Source: Tilletiaria anomala UBC 951
Taxonomy: Eukaryota > Basidiomycota > Exobasidiomycetes > Georgefischeriales > Tilletiariaceae
Assembly (NCBI RefSeq): GCF_000711695.1
Contig: NW_013546992.1
Location: 1 to 64,000, forward strand
DNA: 64,000 bases
Direction: 5' to 3'
The position numbers and the translations under genes were made by a program. Shown piece by piece: positions 23,911 to 34,591 of this stretch (position 1 is the first letter of the stretch; every line of letters starts with the position of its first letter). The notes beneath the pieces were generated by a model that made no database searches, had not been told where the DNA came from, and worked only from the letters and a program-made list of their open reading frames with translations.

Positions 23911-26091
23911 ATGAGCAACCCAAACAACAACGTCAATTCCATTGGTGGCAATCCAAACGCCTCGCAGTACCGCGCCAAGCTGATGCAGCAGCAGCTCGCT
24001 GCCATGCAAGTCGCTGCAGCTGCAGGGGGGAGTGCAGGGGGAGCTGCATCCAATGGAAGTCCAGCGCCAAATGTAGCAGCAGCGAATTCTCCAGCTTCAA
24101 CTGTTGCCGCTGCTGCTGCGAGGCCGCAACAAATGCAGCAGGGCGGCATCGGGGTAGCTGGCCTACCGCCGGGCATTGCGTCCACGCCTCAGCAGGCGCA
24201 GCTCATGGCCCAGGCCATCAACATTCTCCAACAGCAGTTCCCAGCAGTAGCAGCGCAGTTCTTCAAAGACCTGAGAGAAGGGAGGATCCCGCATCATGAG
24301 GTGCAAAGCGTGCGTCTTGGCAGCAGGCAGCGACCTTGATTAACCTGCTCAAGTTTATTTGTTATACTGACATCACCATTCTTGTTGGCGTTGCAGCGCG
24401 TCGCACAGTTATTGCAAAGCAATATCGGGCCAGCAGGACAAGCGCAGAACCGATCGCTGCCGGTTCAGTCGGGTGCAGCAGGAGGGCAAGGGCCTTCGAC
24501 ACCACTTGCGGCGCAGGGAGCCGCCCGTCCGCCAGCTGTAAGCAACACCCCGGCTCGTCTCGCACAAGCAGCAAATTTGAATCCAGCACAGGCTCTTCAG
24601 CAACAATCAGAGAAGCTAAAGAAGCTCCAGGCCATCGGAACCAACCTGAACCAGCAGGTGCATAACTTGCAAACACGTCTAAATGCGCTGCCCGCCGACT
24701 CACCAGACCGACAAGGCGTCCAGACGCAGTTGCAAGAGCATCATCGCCATGTGCAGCAGGTGCGTAATGAGTTTGAGCGGCAGAAAGGAATCTTTGAACA
24801 GCAAAAAGCAATCCTGCAAGCTGCTGCGGGTCAGCGAAGCCAGCCTGGTACACCAGGATCGCCAGCAGTACGGCCACTAGCTCAACAACCGCCTTCGCAG
24901 ACGGCGTCACCGAGGGTAGGGACCGGCTCACCGGTGCCACCACCAGCTGCTGCCGCTGCTATCGCTCCCAGTGCACCAGCCACAGGACCTGCTCCAGCTT
25001 CGAGCTTGAGCTCGGGACCAAGTACGGGTGCGAACGCCAGGCAAAACAGTGTTGGGGCCGGCAGTGCAGGGCCAGGCACGCCCACAGCCGCAGTTGCGCC
25101 AGGCTTAACGAACGGGGTGACCGTGCCGTCATCTACTGCCGGTGGCAAAACGCAGAGTAATGTGCCTCCGACCCCATCGTCCACGACATCCAATCCGCAC
25201 ATTAACAATGCTCTCACGTCCCAGTCTACGTCTGGGACAACAGGGCTACTGAACCAGGTCCAGATTCCCCCGAACCTCGACCACATCCGCCCTTCAAGCG
25301 GCATCAATCAACCACAAGCATTCCCGAACGCCAAAGGCGCCCGACCGACGCTCAATCAAGGGTTGGCCAGTGGCAGCGCCATGGTCGGCACTCCAGCCAT
25401 GCTGAAGCGGCCAGAGATGATGGCGACAAGCCACACAGCGGGCGTCGGAGCTGGAAGTACGACAACTGCATCAACAGGGCCAAGTGCTGGGCCAACTGCA
25501 GCAGCCACCGCCGTGGCGCAGACAACATGGGAGGGACTACTCAACGTTCCTGTAGATCGCAGGAGTCTACCTGCAGACGACGGCTTTGGCAATCTGGACG
25601 CTGCCGGTGGCGCGAGCAGCGGCATCTCAGGCGCGATCGCGACAGGAGCAGCGACTTCCGGTGGCTCGACGATGCGACCGACCGGAAGGATGATTGAGAA
25701 GCGCAAGATTCAGGAACTTGTCGGTGATATCGACCCTACTGAGGTCTTAGAGGGCGATGTTGAGGATGTAAGTTGCAGGTATTTGTCTAGCGCCATTTCA
25801 TTCTGCGGATCTTTTAACTGGTGCATCCCGGCCCTACAGCTTTTCCTTGAACTGGCCGATGAGTTCATCGAGAGCGTAACACAATTCGCATGCCGCCTCG
25901 CCAAGCACCGCAAGTCTGATCGATTGGAAGTGAAGGATATCCAGCTGCATCTCGAGCGCAACTGGAACCTGCGCGTGCCGTTCCCCGGTTCGATGCCGAT
26001 CGCTGGTCCGCGGCCACGTGGGACAGGCGCCGCTGCGGGTGGAGGACCGGGCGGAGGAGGGGGCGCAGGTGCAGGTGGGAGGGGGGCTTAA
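23911..26091 (+). CDS. TAF12: TFIID/SAGA subunit TAF12
   Basis: Exons 23911-24309, 24397-25767 and 25840-26091 give 673 residues. The H2B-like histone fold lies at about residues 565-640, with MIEKRKIQELVGDIDPTEVL, LFLELADEFIESVTQFACRL, and RLEVKDIQLHLERNWNLRVP, as in TAF12 of other eukaryotes. TAF12 pairs with TAF4 in TFIID and with ADA1 in SAGA. The rest is low-complexity Gln/Ala/Ser/Pro-rich sequence with a coiled coil around residues 200-270 (LNQQVHNLQTRLNALPADSP). Fungal TAF12 proteins often carry such N-terminal extensions. The second intron (72 nt) cuts inside the histone fold and has no in-frame stop. Start ATG is in good context (GACCATGA). The Gly-rich C-terminal tail is poorly conserved. 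Confidence 0.92.
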
Positions 26092-26357
26092 GGACGTGCT
26101 GTCGCATTTCGAGCATTCTTGTATCATCAGCCAAAAACATATTTTTGCAGGTCGTCAATGCGTGAATCTGGAGCATTTTCAGCGCGCCTAAAAGAAAGGG
26201 AATGGGACAACGACCGTGCGTTGTGTGCGCTTTGTTATTGTACAACATCAAGAGAATGAGCAGATTAAAAGACTGGTGGAGGTAAGATATGCGAGCGCAA
26301 GTCAAAAAGGTTGCCAAAGCATTACACTTTGCCCGCAGTCCATTGATGCTGCTTTAT

Positions 26358-27739
26358 TTAAAACTGGTGATTGAGTCCATCGCCACCGACGCTGCTGATG
26401 CTGTAGTCCTTCTGGACCTGTGCAGGTCCTTGCGAGTATCCGTTGCTGGCCGGTACTGCGCTGCCCTTCTGCAGCCCCGAGCCATATGCCGAAGCAGTGC
26501 TGTGACCAGCAGACCGGTGGACATCTTGCAGCTCGCGGTCGAGGTTATCGTCGTTTCCGAATGCGCCGCCGGGTGGCAGGCCAGTGAGCTGGTTGTTGGA
26601 ACCGCCATACGGCGTGTAAAAGCTCTCCTGCCTGCCGTTGACACCCTCAGCCGTGGTGCTTCTACCGCCATTCTTGTTCTTCTTTCCGCCACCACCACCA
26701 AAGATACCTGCAAAGCCGCCCTTCTTGCGTTGCTGCGGCAGCTCCTCGCCAGGTGCAACAGCGGCGCCAAAAGAATCGCGCGAGGCATTGTGGCTGCGCT
26801 GCTTCTTTATATTTAGGCTGACACTGCTGCCAGCCTTGCCTCCCCTGGCCCCGCCGAGATGGTAGCGCTCTGCGTATTGCGAGTGCAACGATCGACCAGA
26901 GGGAGAGCGTCGAGGGCCGAGATCGTAGGCGTCGTCGTGGCTGCCCATGGCTTCGTCAATGATAGCGCCGGTGACAGAATCGCGTTTGCGATTGTCCACC
27001 TTGCTGCCGCTGCTGCTGTTGCCGTTCGGTGCACGGCGAAGGTGATCTGGCTTGGAGTGCGACGCATAGTTCACACGAGCTGCATCCTCTGGACCATCGT
27101 CTGCATCGTCGTAGTCGCGCGCTGCGCCATCTGCTGTATCTTCTTCACGCAGAGGATCGTCAGCCCAAGGACTGGGAAGCGAGGTGGAATCCCTGCTCTG
27201 CGGCTTTGCCACCTTCTTCGTCTCTCCAGTGAGAGGGTCGACGATGACTTCCTGCTCATCCCATCGCTTCTGCCCATGGTAGCTCTTGCCGCCGATGGCG
27301 ATCCCGTCATCGTCATAGCGCCCAGCCCAGCCGCGCTTCTTGAGCTTGGACTTGTTGTAGTCCTTGACGAGGCCTGCCTTGACGGCCCACTTGGGTGAGT
27401 GCTTGGCATTGTTGTTGTTGCGAATGTTTTGGATCCAGAAATTGTGAAAGTGGCCGGGGATATAGGCTGCCGCGGTGCAGATGATGTTGACCAGCAGGTC
27501 CCAGCCGACACCGAATCGAATGAGAACAGCCTGGACATCCGGAGGGCATAGGTCAATCGTTAGTCTGAAAGCGGCACTGGAAAAGTCAGTTTAAGCGCGG
27601 GCTACCAGCACATACGCACAATTGGAGGCATGATCCACCCGCAGACTTGATCGGGCAATTATAAGAAGCAGACAAGCGGTCAGTTTTCAGCGCTAGAAGG
27701 GCACCACTGGGGATACAGTCAAACCAAGTACGGACCCAT
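26358..27739 (-). CDS. Pmp3/UPF0057-domain protein with long basic tail
   Basis: Proposed minus-strand exons are 27739-27736 (ATGG), 27645-27620 and 27530-26358, giving 400 residues. Residues 1-50 form a Pmp3-type domain: WIMPPIAVLIRFGVGWDLLV followed by NIICTAAAYIPGHFHNFWIQ, two membrane hairpin helices. Pmp3 proteins are about 55-residue plasma-membrane proteolipids that affect membrane potential and salt tolerance. Here the domain carries about 350 extra residues, hydrophilic and probably cytosolic: KHSPKWAVKAGLV, an acidic patch (DYDDADDGPED), a Gly/Lys-rich segment (FAGIFGGGGGKKNKNGG) and a Ser-rich end. Tailed Pmp3 relatives occur in basidiomycetes, so this may be family-typical. The second intron is strongly supported (GTGCGT donor, ACTAAC branch); the first uses a weak GTCCGT donor, so the N-terminal two residues are uncertain. 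Converges with TAF12. Confidence 0.8.
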
Positions 27740-28640
27740 GACAACGACGCTGCGGTATGGCAAGTTCGTAGATCAGAAGTGACAGATAGCAGATCAGAGA
27801 GAAAGACACTTTGTATCTGAGGAGAACCAGCTAAACCGAAGGGTAAGATAGCGAAGCCGACTCACTGGAACCAATGATGTCGTTTGATTGGGCCCTGGCC
27901 GGGTTTGCGCCGCTTGGTGGGCACGTCCACTCGGGACCTCTGCCCCGAGCTGACTATGCCAGACATTCTGCGTTTTGGTTTTGGTCAAAAGCTGGGAGAT
28001 AAGAATCCAATGTGTAGAGGAGCGGCGACCCGACAGAGGCTAGGCAAGGTGAGTAGCCCGCTTCGGCAATCGCGAGATCGCGTGTGCTTTCCACGCCTGT
28101 CCCCTTTGCGAGAAGCTCGGTGTAAAGCCAGCTGTGCTGGCTTCGCTGCAGGATCAGGAGGTCTCCGAGTCGATCGCTGCTACGCTTCGATGATGGTCCC
28201 TCAGTGTCGTCCTAGGATCACGGAAATGATGGGAGAGGTGCTCAGTCGACTGTGAGTGAAGATGAGGATAGTGCCCAAGGATGTTCCCTTTGTGAGGTAA
28301 CCTTGATGGTGTGCGGTGGCGCAGCGCGGGAAAGGCGCAAGAATCACCTGAAAGCTTCAGAAACTTCCCGAAATCTTTGAGTCTTCTAAGTAGGGGGGCG
28401 CTTCAAATAGGGTTGTACCTCCCTCATAGCGCCGCGCTCGGACCACACATGTGCTCGTGTAGCAGGCAGCTCTGCAGGTGTTGCCTGTTGCGGCTTTCGT
28501 CATGTCCACATCTCCATCTTCCACCTTCGAGGTCCATCTGGTCATACGCAACGTGGTGTGCATCTTCAAAGCAGGTGACGCAGCCCCGCTAAACAGAGCC
28601 TCATCGCTCAAGGAAATAAAAGGGGAAAAGGAGGTGCATC
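27740..28640. other. Divergent intergenic region
   Basis: About 900 bases separate the starts of the Pmp3-domain gene (-) and the UBX gene (+). Short frames on both strands lack recognisable domains. Presumably it contains both promoters; no clear element was seen. Confidence 0.4.
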
Positions 28641-30054
28641 ATGGCGGACAAGCAGCAGCGTGAGTGACCACAAACAAGACCAGCGACTCACTCCGCCCTG
28701 CTGATGTTTTGTATCCGTATCGCACACTGGAATAGTGATCGACATGGGCTTTGCGCCAGAGCGCGTCGACTGGGCTCTGCGTGCGACACGCGGTAAGGGG
28801 ATTCAAGAGGCGATGGACCACCTTGTCGAGCACAGCGAGGAGCCCGTGCCACCTGCCGAAGAGCAGGCGCAAGGCGCCGACGCCGCAGGCGAGGATGAGG
28901 GACTGGCACGGATCGGCGATACGGCGAATGTGCGTTTCTTCTTAGGTCGCATGAGAATGCCACGACCTTCCAATATCCTCGAAGCTAATTTTCTTCTGCC
29001 ACACCCTGTGGCTCATATGCGATGCAGTCGATCAAATGCACCGAGTGCGGCAAGCAATTCCGGAACCAAGCCTATGCCCAGTTCCACGCCGAAAAGAGCG
29101 GGCACACCGATTTCGAAGAGAGCACCGAGGAGATCAAGCCGTTGACTGAGGAGGAGAGAAAGGCGAGACTAGATGAAAGTGGGTCGTGTGCTTTGCTATT
29201 TGGCGTGGGCACATCTCTTTGGTGACTAAACAAATGGCGTCTGGGCTCTTGGCCCCACGCAGTGCGAAGCAAATTGGCAGAAAAGCGGGCAAAGCAGGCA
29301 TTACTTGACAAGGAAGAAGCACGCGCGAATGAGTTGGTGAGCACAGCATAGAACTGATCTCCATTTTTGGCTAGCCCATTGAGTTGTTTCGATCTGCACC
29401 CACCCATCCAGATCCGCCGCAAAGCGGGCAAAGAGACGTTGGACGCACGCGAGGAGCTGAAGCGCAAGGAGGCAGAGAAGGATGCAGCGCGCAAACTGCA
29501 GGAGAAAATGGCGGACATTGCGGCGAAGGAGCGCGTGCGCGCGCAGATCGAGGCGGATAAGCACGAGCGCGCCGAGAAGGTACGGCTCGAGAAGCTTAAG
29601 CGCGAAGGCAAGCTGGATGAGACGGCACCTGTATCAGCTTTAGCAGCAGCACCATCCGTGCCGCGGGCTAGCGGAGCAGGTGCGAATGCAAAGGAGAGCA
29701 GGCTGCGCGTCCGGCTCAACACAGGAGAGATGTGGAGCGGGAGCTTGGACGCGGACAGCGGCACTCTGAGGGACGTGGAGCAGAAGGTGATCGCAGATGG
29801 CAAGAGCCAAGGGCCGAAGCTCGAGGCAAGTGCTCCTTTCGGCAGAGCAGGACTTGAACGTTTGAATGTCAGAGAAAGCTGATCCCTTGTTCCTCGCTTT
29901 TTCCCTTCGTCTGCCTGGATCGGCTCTCCTGACCCATGCACAGCTCTCGACGACGTTCCCGCGCAGGATCTTCACGGAGGAGGAAAAGGGCAGGACGCTG
30001 CGCGAGCTGGGACTGGTGCCAAATGCGGCGTTGGAGGCAAGTGCGACACAGTAG
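28641..30054 (+). CDS. UBA / C2H2 zinc finger / UBX protein (UBXN1-like)
   Basis: Exons 28641-28659, 28736-28929, 29028-29178, 29263-29336, 29412-29825 and 29944-30054 give 320 residues. Residues about 6-45 form a UBA domain (LIDMGFAPERVDWALRATRG). A C2H2-type finger follows at about 75-97 (CTECGKQFRNQAYAQFHAEK then SGH), then a long charged coiled coil (residues 110-215), and a UBX domain (RLRVRLNTGEMWSGSLDA ... FPRRIFTEEEKGRTLRELGL). Such proteins bind ubiquitin through UBA and the Cdc48/p97 ATPase through UBX, regulating delivery of ubiquitylated substrates. The intron at 29826-29943 starts with GCAAGT: no GT donor fits the frame, so it is a GC-AG intron. The end is uncertain: after LVPNAALE the frame stops at 30054, but a second GCAAGT there would allow an extension to about 30197. 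Confidence 0.85.
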
Positions 30055-30940
30055 ATTTGGAAAGGGGGCAGGCCAAGAGGATGCATGTATTTCGGGGCAG
30101 AGAATGCGGCCATTTCAGCACGGAGCATGGAGCTGTCACCCGTTCTGCCGTGCTTGCATTGGGTGCTGAGGCCGCAGATGATAGTATGACCCAGTAAGCG
30201 ACCAAGTCGGTGGCTATGTGTAAACTAGTGGTGACTGCCAGCCGTTACCACTTGGGATGCTGGTTGCTGTCATGTCGGCGTGGCCCAGAGTAGAGATGGG
30301 AACACGGGGAACTAGTGAGAGATACTGATGATGGGTCTCGCCTTTAGTTCGGCGGCGTTGCTGGTGCAACCATATCAACCCTACCTTTTGTGTTACCTGG
30401 CCAGACGAAGGAACTCCGGAGGTTGTGTCTCCGCGCAAAGGGGGTGCGCTGTTAGAGAGACTGTGACGTGGTGGTGGTGACAACGACGTCGTCCAGCCAT
30501 CGCTCGATTCCTTACATGGACTGGTGCGAGCTGGGCATCTCCTGGTGACCTCACTGTACAGCCCGCGTGCGACACACCGACGCATGAGACGGAGCGGCAG
30601 CCGCACCCACCGCCACAGCGGAAGTTACAAGCGTCTTGCCTTTGAGTCCTCCACTCCATTTCAATTCCCTGACTGCTGGCTGATCCAGTGGCGCCGCGAG
30701 CGAGCACGCTGTCTATGGCTCAACTCGCCGCCAACCTTTCCTTACTCCGCTCACGTTTAGTCATACGTTTGACATCGTAACAGCTGCCAGCTCCCGCTCC
30801 GCCGCCGAACATCCTGGCTGCAAGTCTCTTCTATACGCACCTGCACGTTATCAGCCTCGCGCTCTCTCGCAGAGCCGCCGAGTCAGCTGCAGTACGCAGT
30901 ACGCACGGTTGCTGCTGCCTAATCCAACCAGCAGCCGACG
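30055..30940. other. Intergenic region, RING gene 5' side
   Basis: About 0.9 kb. The first part could be a C-terminal exon of the UBX gene: one frame (about 30072-30197) ends in VTRSAVLALGAEAADDSMTQ. The rest, including a Cys/Ser-rich pyrimidine-biased stretch just before 30941, probably contains the promoter and leader of the RING gene. Confidence 0.35.
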
Positions 30941-33656
30941 ATGGCCCAAACGACGTTGAAGCACGAAGAGGAAAGTGGCCCCTCAATAAGCGGCAACACC
31001 GTCATCAGCAGCACTAGTAAGCTCAAGCTCGACACTCTCGTCCCCGCAGCCGCCACTGGTGGAGAGCAAGCGCAGTCGCCACCGCTGTCCGAGCAGAGCA
31101 AACGCAAAGCAGACAAGCAGCGTGCGTCATTCGACTCGGACCTGCAGCTTAAAGCGGAGGCAGAAGCAATGAATGAAGTTATCGAAATCGTGGAGGCTCC
31201 AGACAGCGCTCAGCACAATGGGCAAGCGAACGGCAGCCCTATACGCCACCTCGTCTTGACAAATACGGATCATCCCCTCCTAGCATCTACACCTGGGATA
31301 GATTCTGATGCAAGCGGAAACATATCAAACGGCCCAAGAAGTGCAACCAACGAGCAAGAAGCGATAGATCACGCGGGGGATACCCCAAAACAACAAAGAC
31401 CGAAACCGATCGCCATCTTTGCACGCGACCACGGCATTCTGCTGCCTTCTGACCAAGGCTTCGATGCTCTCGCTTTTGCGCTCGATGAGGGCTTCGAAAG
31501 CAATACACCTGTTGCCACGGCGGTGGCGCCTGGCTCACTTCTCATCGAGTGTGCTCAACGCGCTCTGGAAGGGAGCGCGTCGACCTCGTTATCAGCGGGC
31601 GATGCACCTGCTGCGCTCACAGACACCGCCACATGCACAGCCACTTCGGTGACGCTAGACGAGCAGATGTTTTCACGCTTCGAGCGAGCACGGACGTCCG
31701 GCGCACTGGCGATGCACGATGTGCGCGAGGTGCGCGCTGTGTGCGAGGTCCTTGAGGTTCAGGCCGGCCGCGAGGCGGGCAACGCGCGCAGGAGCATCAA
31801 GGACATGTGCCAACGCCTGCGCCATGCGGAGAAGCTCGCGAACGAGGCGGAGCGAAGAGGCGTCGCGGAGAGCGCTGGTACTGATGCAGGCGCGAGCAGC
31901 AACGCTACTGCTGCTACAGGCACAGGCGCAGGCGCCGAGCGTGGCGCCGCCGTGGCAGAGCTGGACGATGCGGCAGCTGTGCGGCGCAATCTGCTGCTGG
32001 GGGTATGGGCCTCGTACGCGCACCTAACACGCGGGCGCAAGCTGATGTTCTTCTTCCGGCTCGGCCTGGCGCTAGCGCAGGTGGCCGTGTCGATCGTGAT
32101 TCTGGCGCTGCCCACGAGCCTCGGCGACAGCTTTGCTGCAGACCGCTCGGGCATAAATGGCGGCGCCGGCGGGGGCGACCCAACGTGCGACCCAGAGCCT
32201 CTGTTCGCCTGGCTCTTCTTGCACATGCTCCGCGTTACCGTCGCACTCCCGCTGGACGTCTACCTTGGCCTGAGCCCACACCGGACGAGCAGGGCGCGCA
32301 GGCCCAACGCACAGGGCCTTGAGGAGCGCGAGCGAGCGCGCACTTTCGGAAGCTTGCTTCTCGATCGCAAGATCAGCAAGATCTCCGACCTCATCAATAT
32401 TGTTCATCTGGTCCTGTTCATCGTCGGCAGTGAGTGCGCAGCATTCCTTCCTTTGTGCGCGGGAATTGGTATGCTGACTCGTGGCCGGCTTGCCGGGGGC
32501 ACTATATGCGCATGTAGACCATATCGTCTATTCCAACGTGAGTGTTACCCATTCCCCGTCAGGGGAATTTGTGCCCACTGCCCACACGTGAATCGCTGAT
32601 ATACATGCACGTTCCGCTCGCCTCGCGCAGACTGAATGCTCCCGCGCGCCTGCGGACTCGGTCCCACTCTTCTGGACGTCGTTCAGCATGCTGTGCATCA
32701 CCTACCTAATCATTCTCGAGATACTGCTACTCGTTTTTGCCATCGTCTTCTTCCTTCCGTGTGTCATGTTTGCTATGCGCGCTCTCGGCCTAGGCGAGCG
32801 CCTGCAGGGTAAGCAGCCGCCCACGTCCAAGGTGCCGCAAAAGGTAGCGGACGCGGTCAAGCTGGTGTACTACACACCAGAGGAGGTCGTCAAGGAAACA
32901 GAGCAGGCCACCGACGGGGCTGCAATAAGCGCCGAAGCGGCAGATAATGAGCGCCCGCCTGCATCATCTGGCGCCGAGGACCTTTCCACGGTATCCAGCG
33001 GCGCGGCAGACGATCGCGAGTGGGAGAAGACGGCACCGGCAAGCAAGCGCCGCGTCGGCGGTGGGCTGGTGCGCCTCTTCCGCGTTCGACGACATTCTGC
33101 ACGCCACTTCCAGCGTGCCGACATCACGAGAAGCAGCAGCAGTTGCAGCGACAACAACCCCTCGCGCGTCGACGCTAGCGCAGGCATGTGTGCAGCAGCA
33201 GCAGCGGTAGTGCCCAGCGTCTCTGACTCCCGCACCACCAGAGGAAACAGTAGCAGGAAGAAGAAAACTCCGAAGCTCAAGTACCCGCTGCATGCACTGC
33301 CTGCGCATCGCGCAACGTGCCCGATCTGCCTGTGTGACTTTGAACGCCCCGAGGAGACGCTCGCGAGGGAGGGCATGGAACCGGAGCCACTGCGGCTCCT
33401 CGATTGCGGGCATACCTTTCACGTGAGTGCTTGTGCTGTTAAGAGTTACGATTGGAGAAGTCAAAAGAGGGTGATGGGAGCTGACACGAGTGTATGCGCT
33501 TCCCTATCTCTTCCCGCTTTGGACAACGAACAGAAAAGCTGCGTGGACGAATGGCTCACGACGGTAAGTGGGCGCTGTCCCGTCTGTCAGAAGCCAATCC
33601 GCAAGGACAAGGTCGGCGCAGGCGCCGGTGCTCAAGACGGCGCTACGGAGGCGTAG
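30941..33656 (+). CDS. Multi-pass RING-H2 E3 ubiquitin ligase
   Basis: Exons 30941-32429, 32518-32537, 32631-33422 and 33534-33656 give 807 residues. The N-terminal 360 residues are disordered and acidic/Ser-rich with a helical segment. Four membrane segments follow: LMFFFRLGLALAQVAVSIVI, LFAWLFLHMLRVTVALPL, INIVHLVLFIVGNHIVYS and LCITYLIILEILLLVFAIVF. A C-terminal RING-H2 domain has all eight ligands: CPIC, then CGHTFHKSCVDEWL, then CPVC. The final intron splits the RING between the second His and the sixth ligand; joining restores the spacing. Exon 2 is only 20 nt, yet needed to keep the frame and completes the third membrane segment. Membrane RING-H2 proteins ubiquitylate membrane or secretory cargo. 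The particular organelle and substrate cannot be told. It resembles basidiomycete RING membrane proteins without a yeast name. Confidence 0.85.
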
Positions 33657-34591
33657 CGACTGCCTGGTTATTTGCATGCCTTCCTCTCTGTCTACAAGAA
33701 ACCTTGCGCGCATGCCAACGCGTGAACATGGATGGGCCCTAGACTTGACCAGAAACGAACTATTCTTCTTCCTTGGCATTTTGGATCACACATACATACC
33801 TATCTCGTTTAGCTATCGCACCGATCGACTCGCTGTATTTGTTCACTCTGCTCCCCCCATATGTGTCCTCGCACGCCTCGCTGAAAGGCTAGCGCCCACC
33901 GCGCTTTGATCAGCAGCCGGACATGCCTGACTCCACACACACAATATATATGTTATAACCCGTAAGTAGCACGGAGGGCAGCTGGCACAGGCTATCCACA
34001 CCCTTACTCCATCGGGAACAGGGGGCACATGTACGCGAATCAATCACGTCTACGCCTCCCACCGTGGCCGCTTGCAGGATAGAAAGGCCTTTTCAGGACT
34101 TCCGAAAACTGCCTTATCTATTCATGTATAGACCGGCCCAAGACATGCTGCATGTCATCCTCGAGGCCAACAGCTACAGGCAAGCAATGCGGCGTGAAGC
34201 ATGAGCGAGTGAGGGTTGGATACCATCATGATTCTTACGATATCGATGCTATGATGGTCACTCTTAGGAAAGTTTTTCTGGGGCCGAAGTGGCGAAATTG
34301 AAGTGGAAAGATGAGTCTGTGATAATATAGACGCGACGCAACACGCGTCGCGTCGCGTCTCTCCATGCGTCACGTCACCACCACCACTGATTTATACCAT
34401 CTAACTACATTTGAACCCACCTCCCCTATCCCGTTCTTTTTACATTCTGTCGTATGCTATGCTTCGACTCGGACTCTCGCACTTGCCCTACTACATCGTC
34501 GTATCGCTGCTGGTGCCAAGCACGCAAGCAGCACTACAAGTGGAGCACGAGGTAAAACACACCGACAGCCTCAGCTACCACCACCAGCACG
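33657..34591. other. Intergenic region between RING gene and MCM5
   Basis: About 0.9 kb between two co-directional genes. It contains the 3' flank of the RING gene and the MCM5 promoter with an MCB-like cluster (listed separately). A TATATATG run lies near 33945. No gene was recognised. Confidence 0.45.
34331..34361 (+). promoter_or_regulatory. MCB-like (ACGCGT) cluster upstream of MCM5
   Basis: A perfect ACGCGT at 34343-34348 sits inside a run of CGCGTC/ACGCGA units (34331-34361), about 245 bases before the MCM5 start codon. ACGCGT is the MluI cell-cycle box bound by MBF/DSC1 in yeasts, which drives G1/S genes including MCM genes. The match and the target gene support a conserved role; binding in this organism is inferred. 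Confidence 0.6.

Noticed and set aside
33562-33570. GTAAGT inside the last RING exon, possible extra intron donor
   Set aside because: Reading through gives correct RING spacing up to CPVC, and no acceptor downstream fits. Kept as coding.
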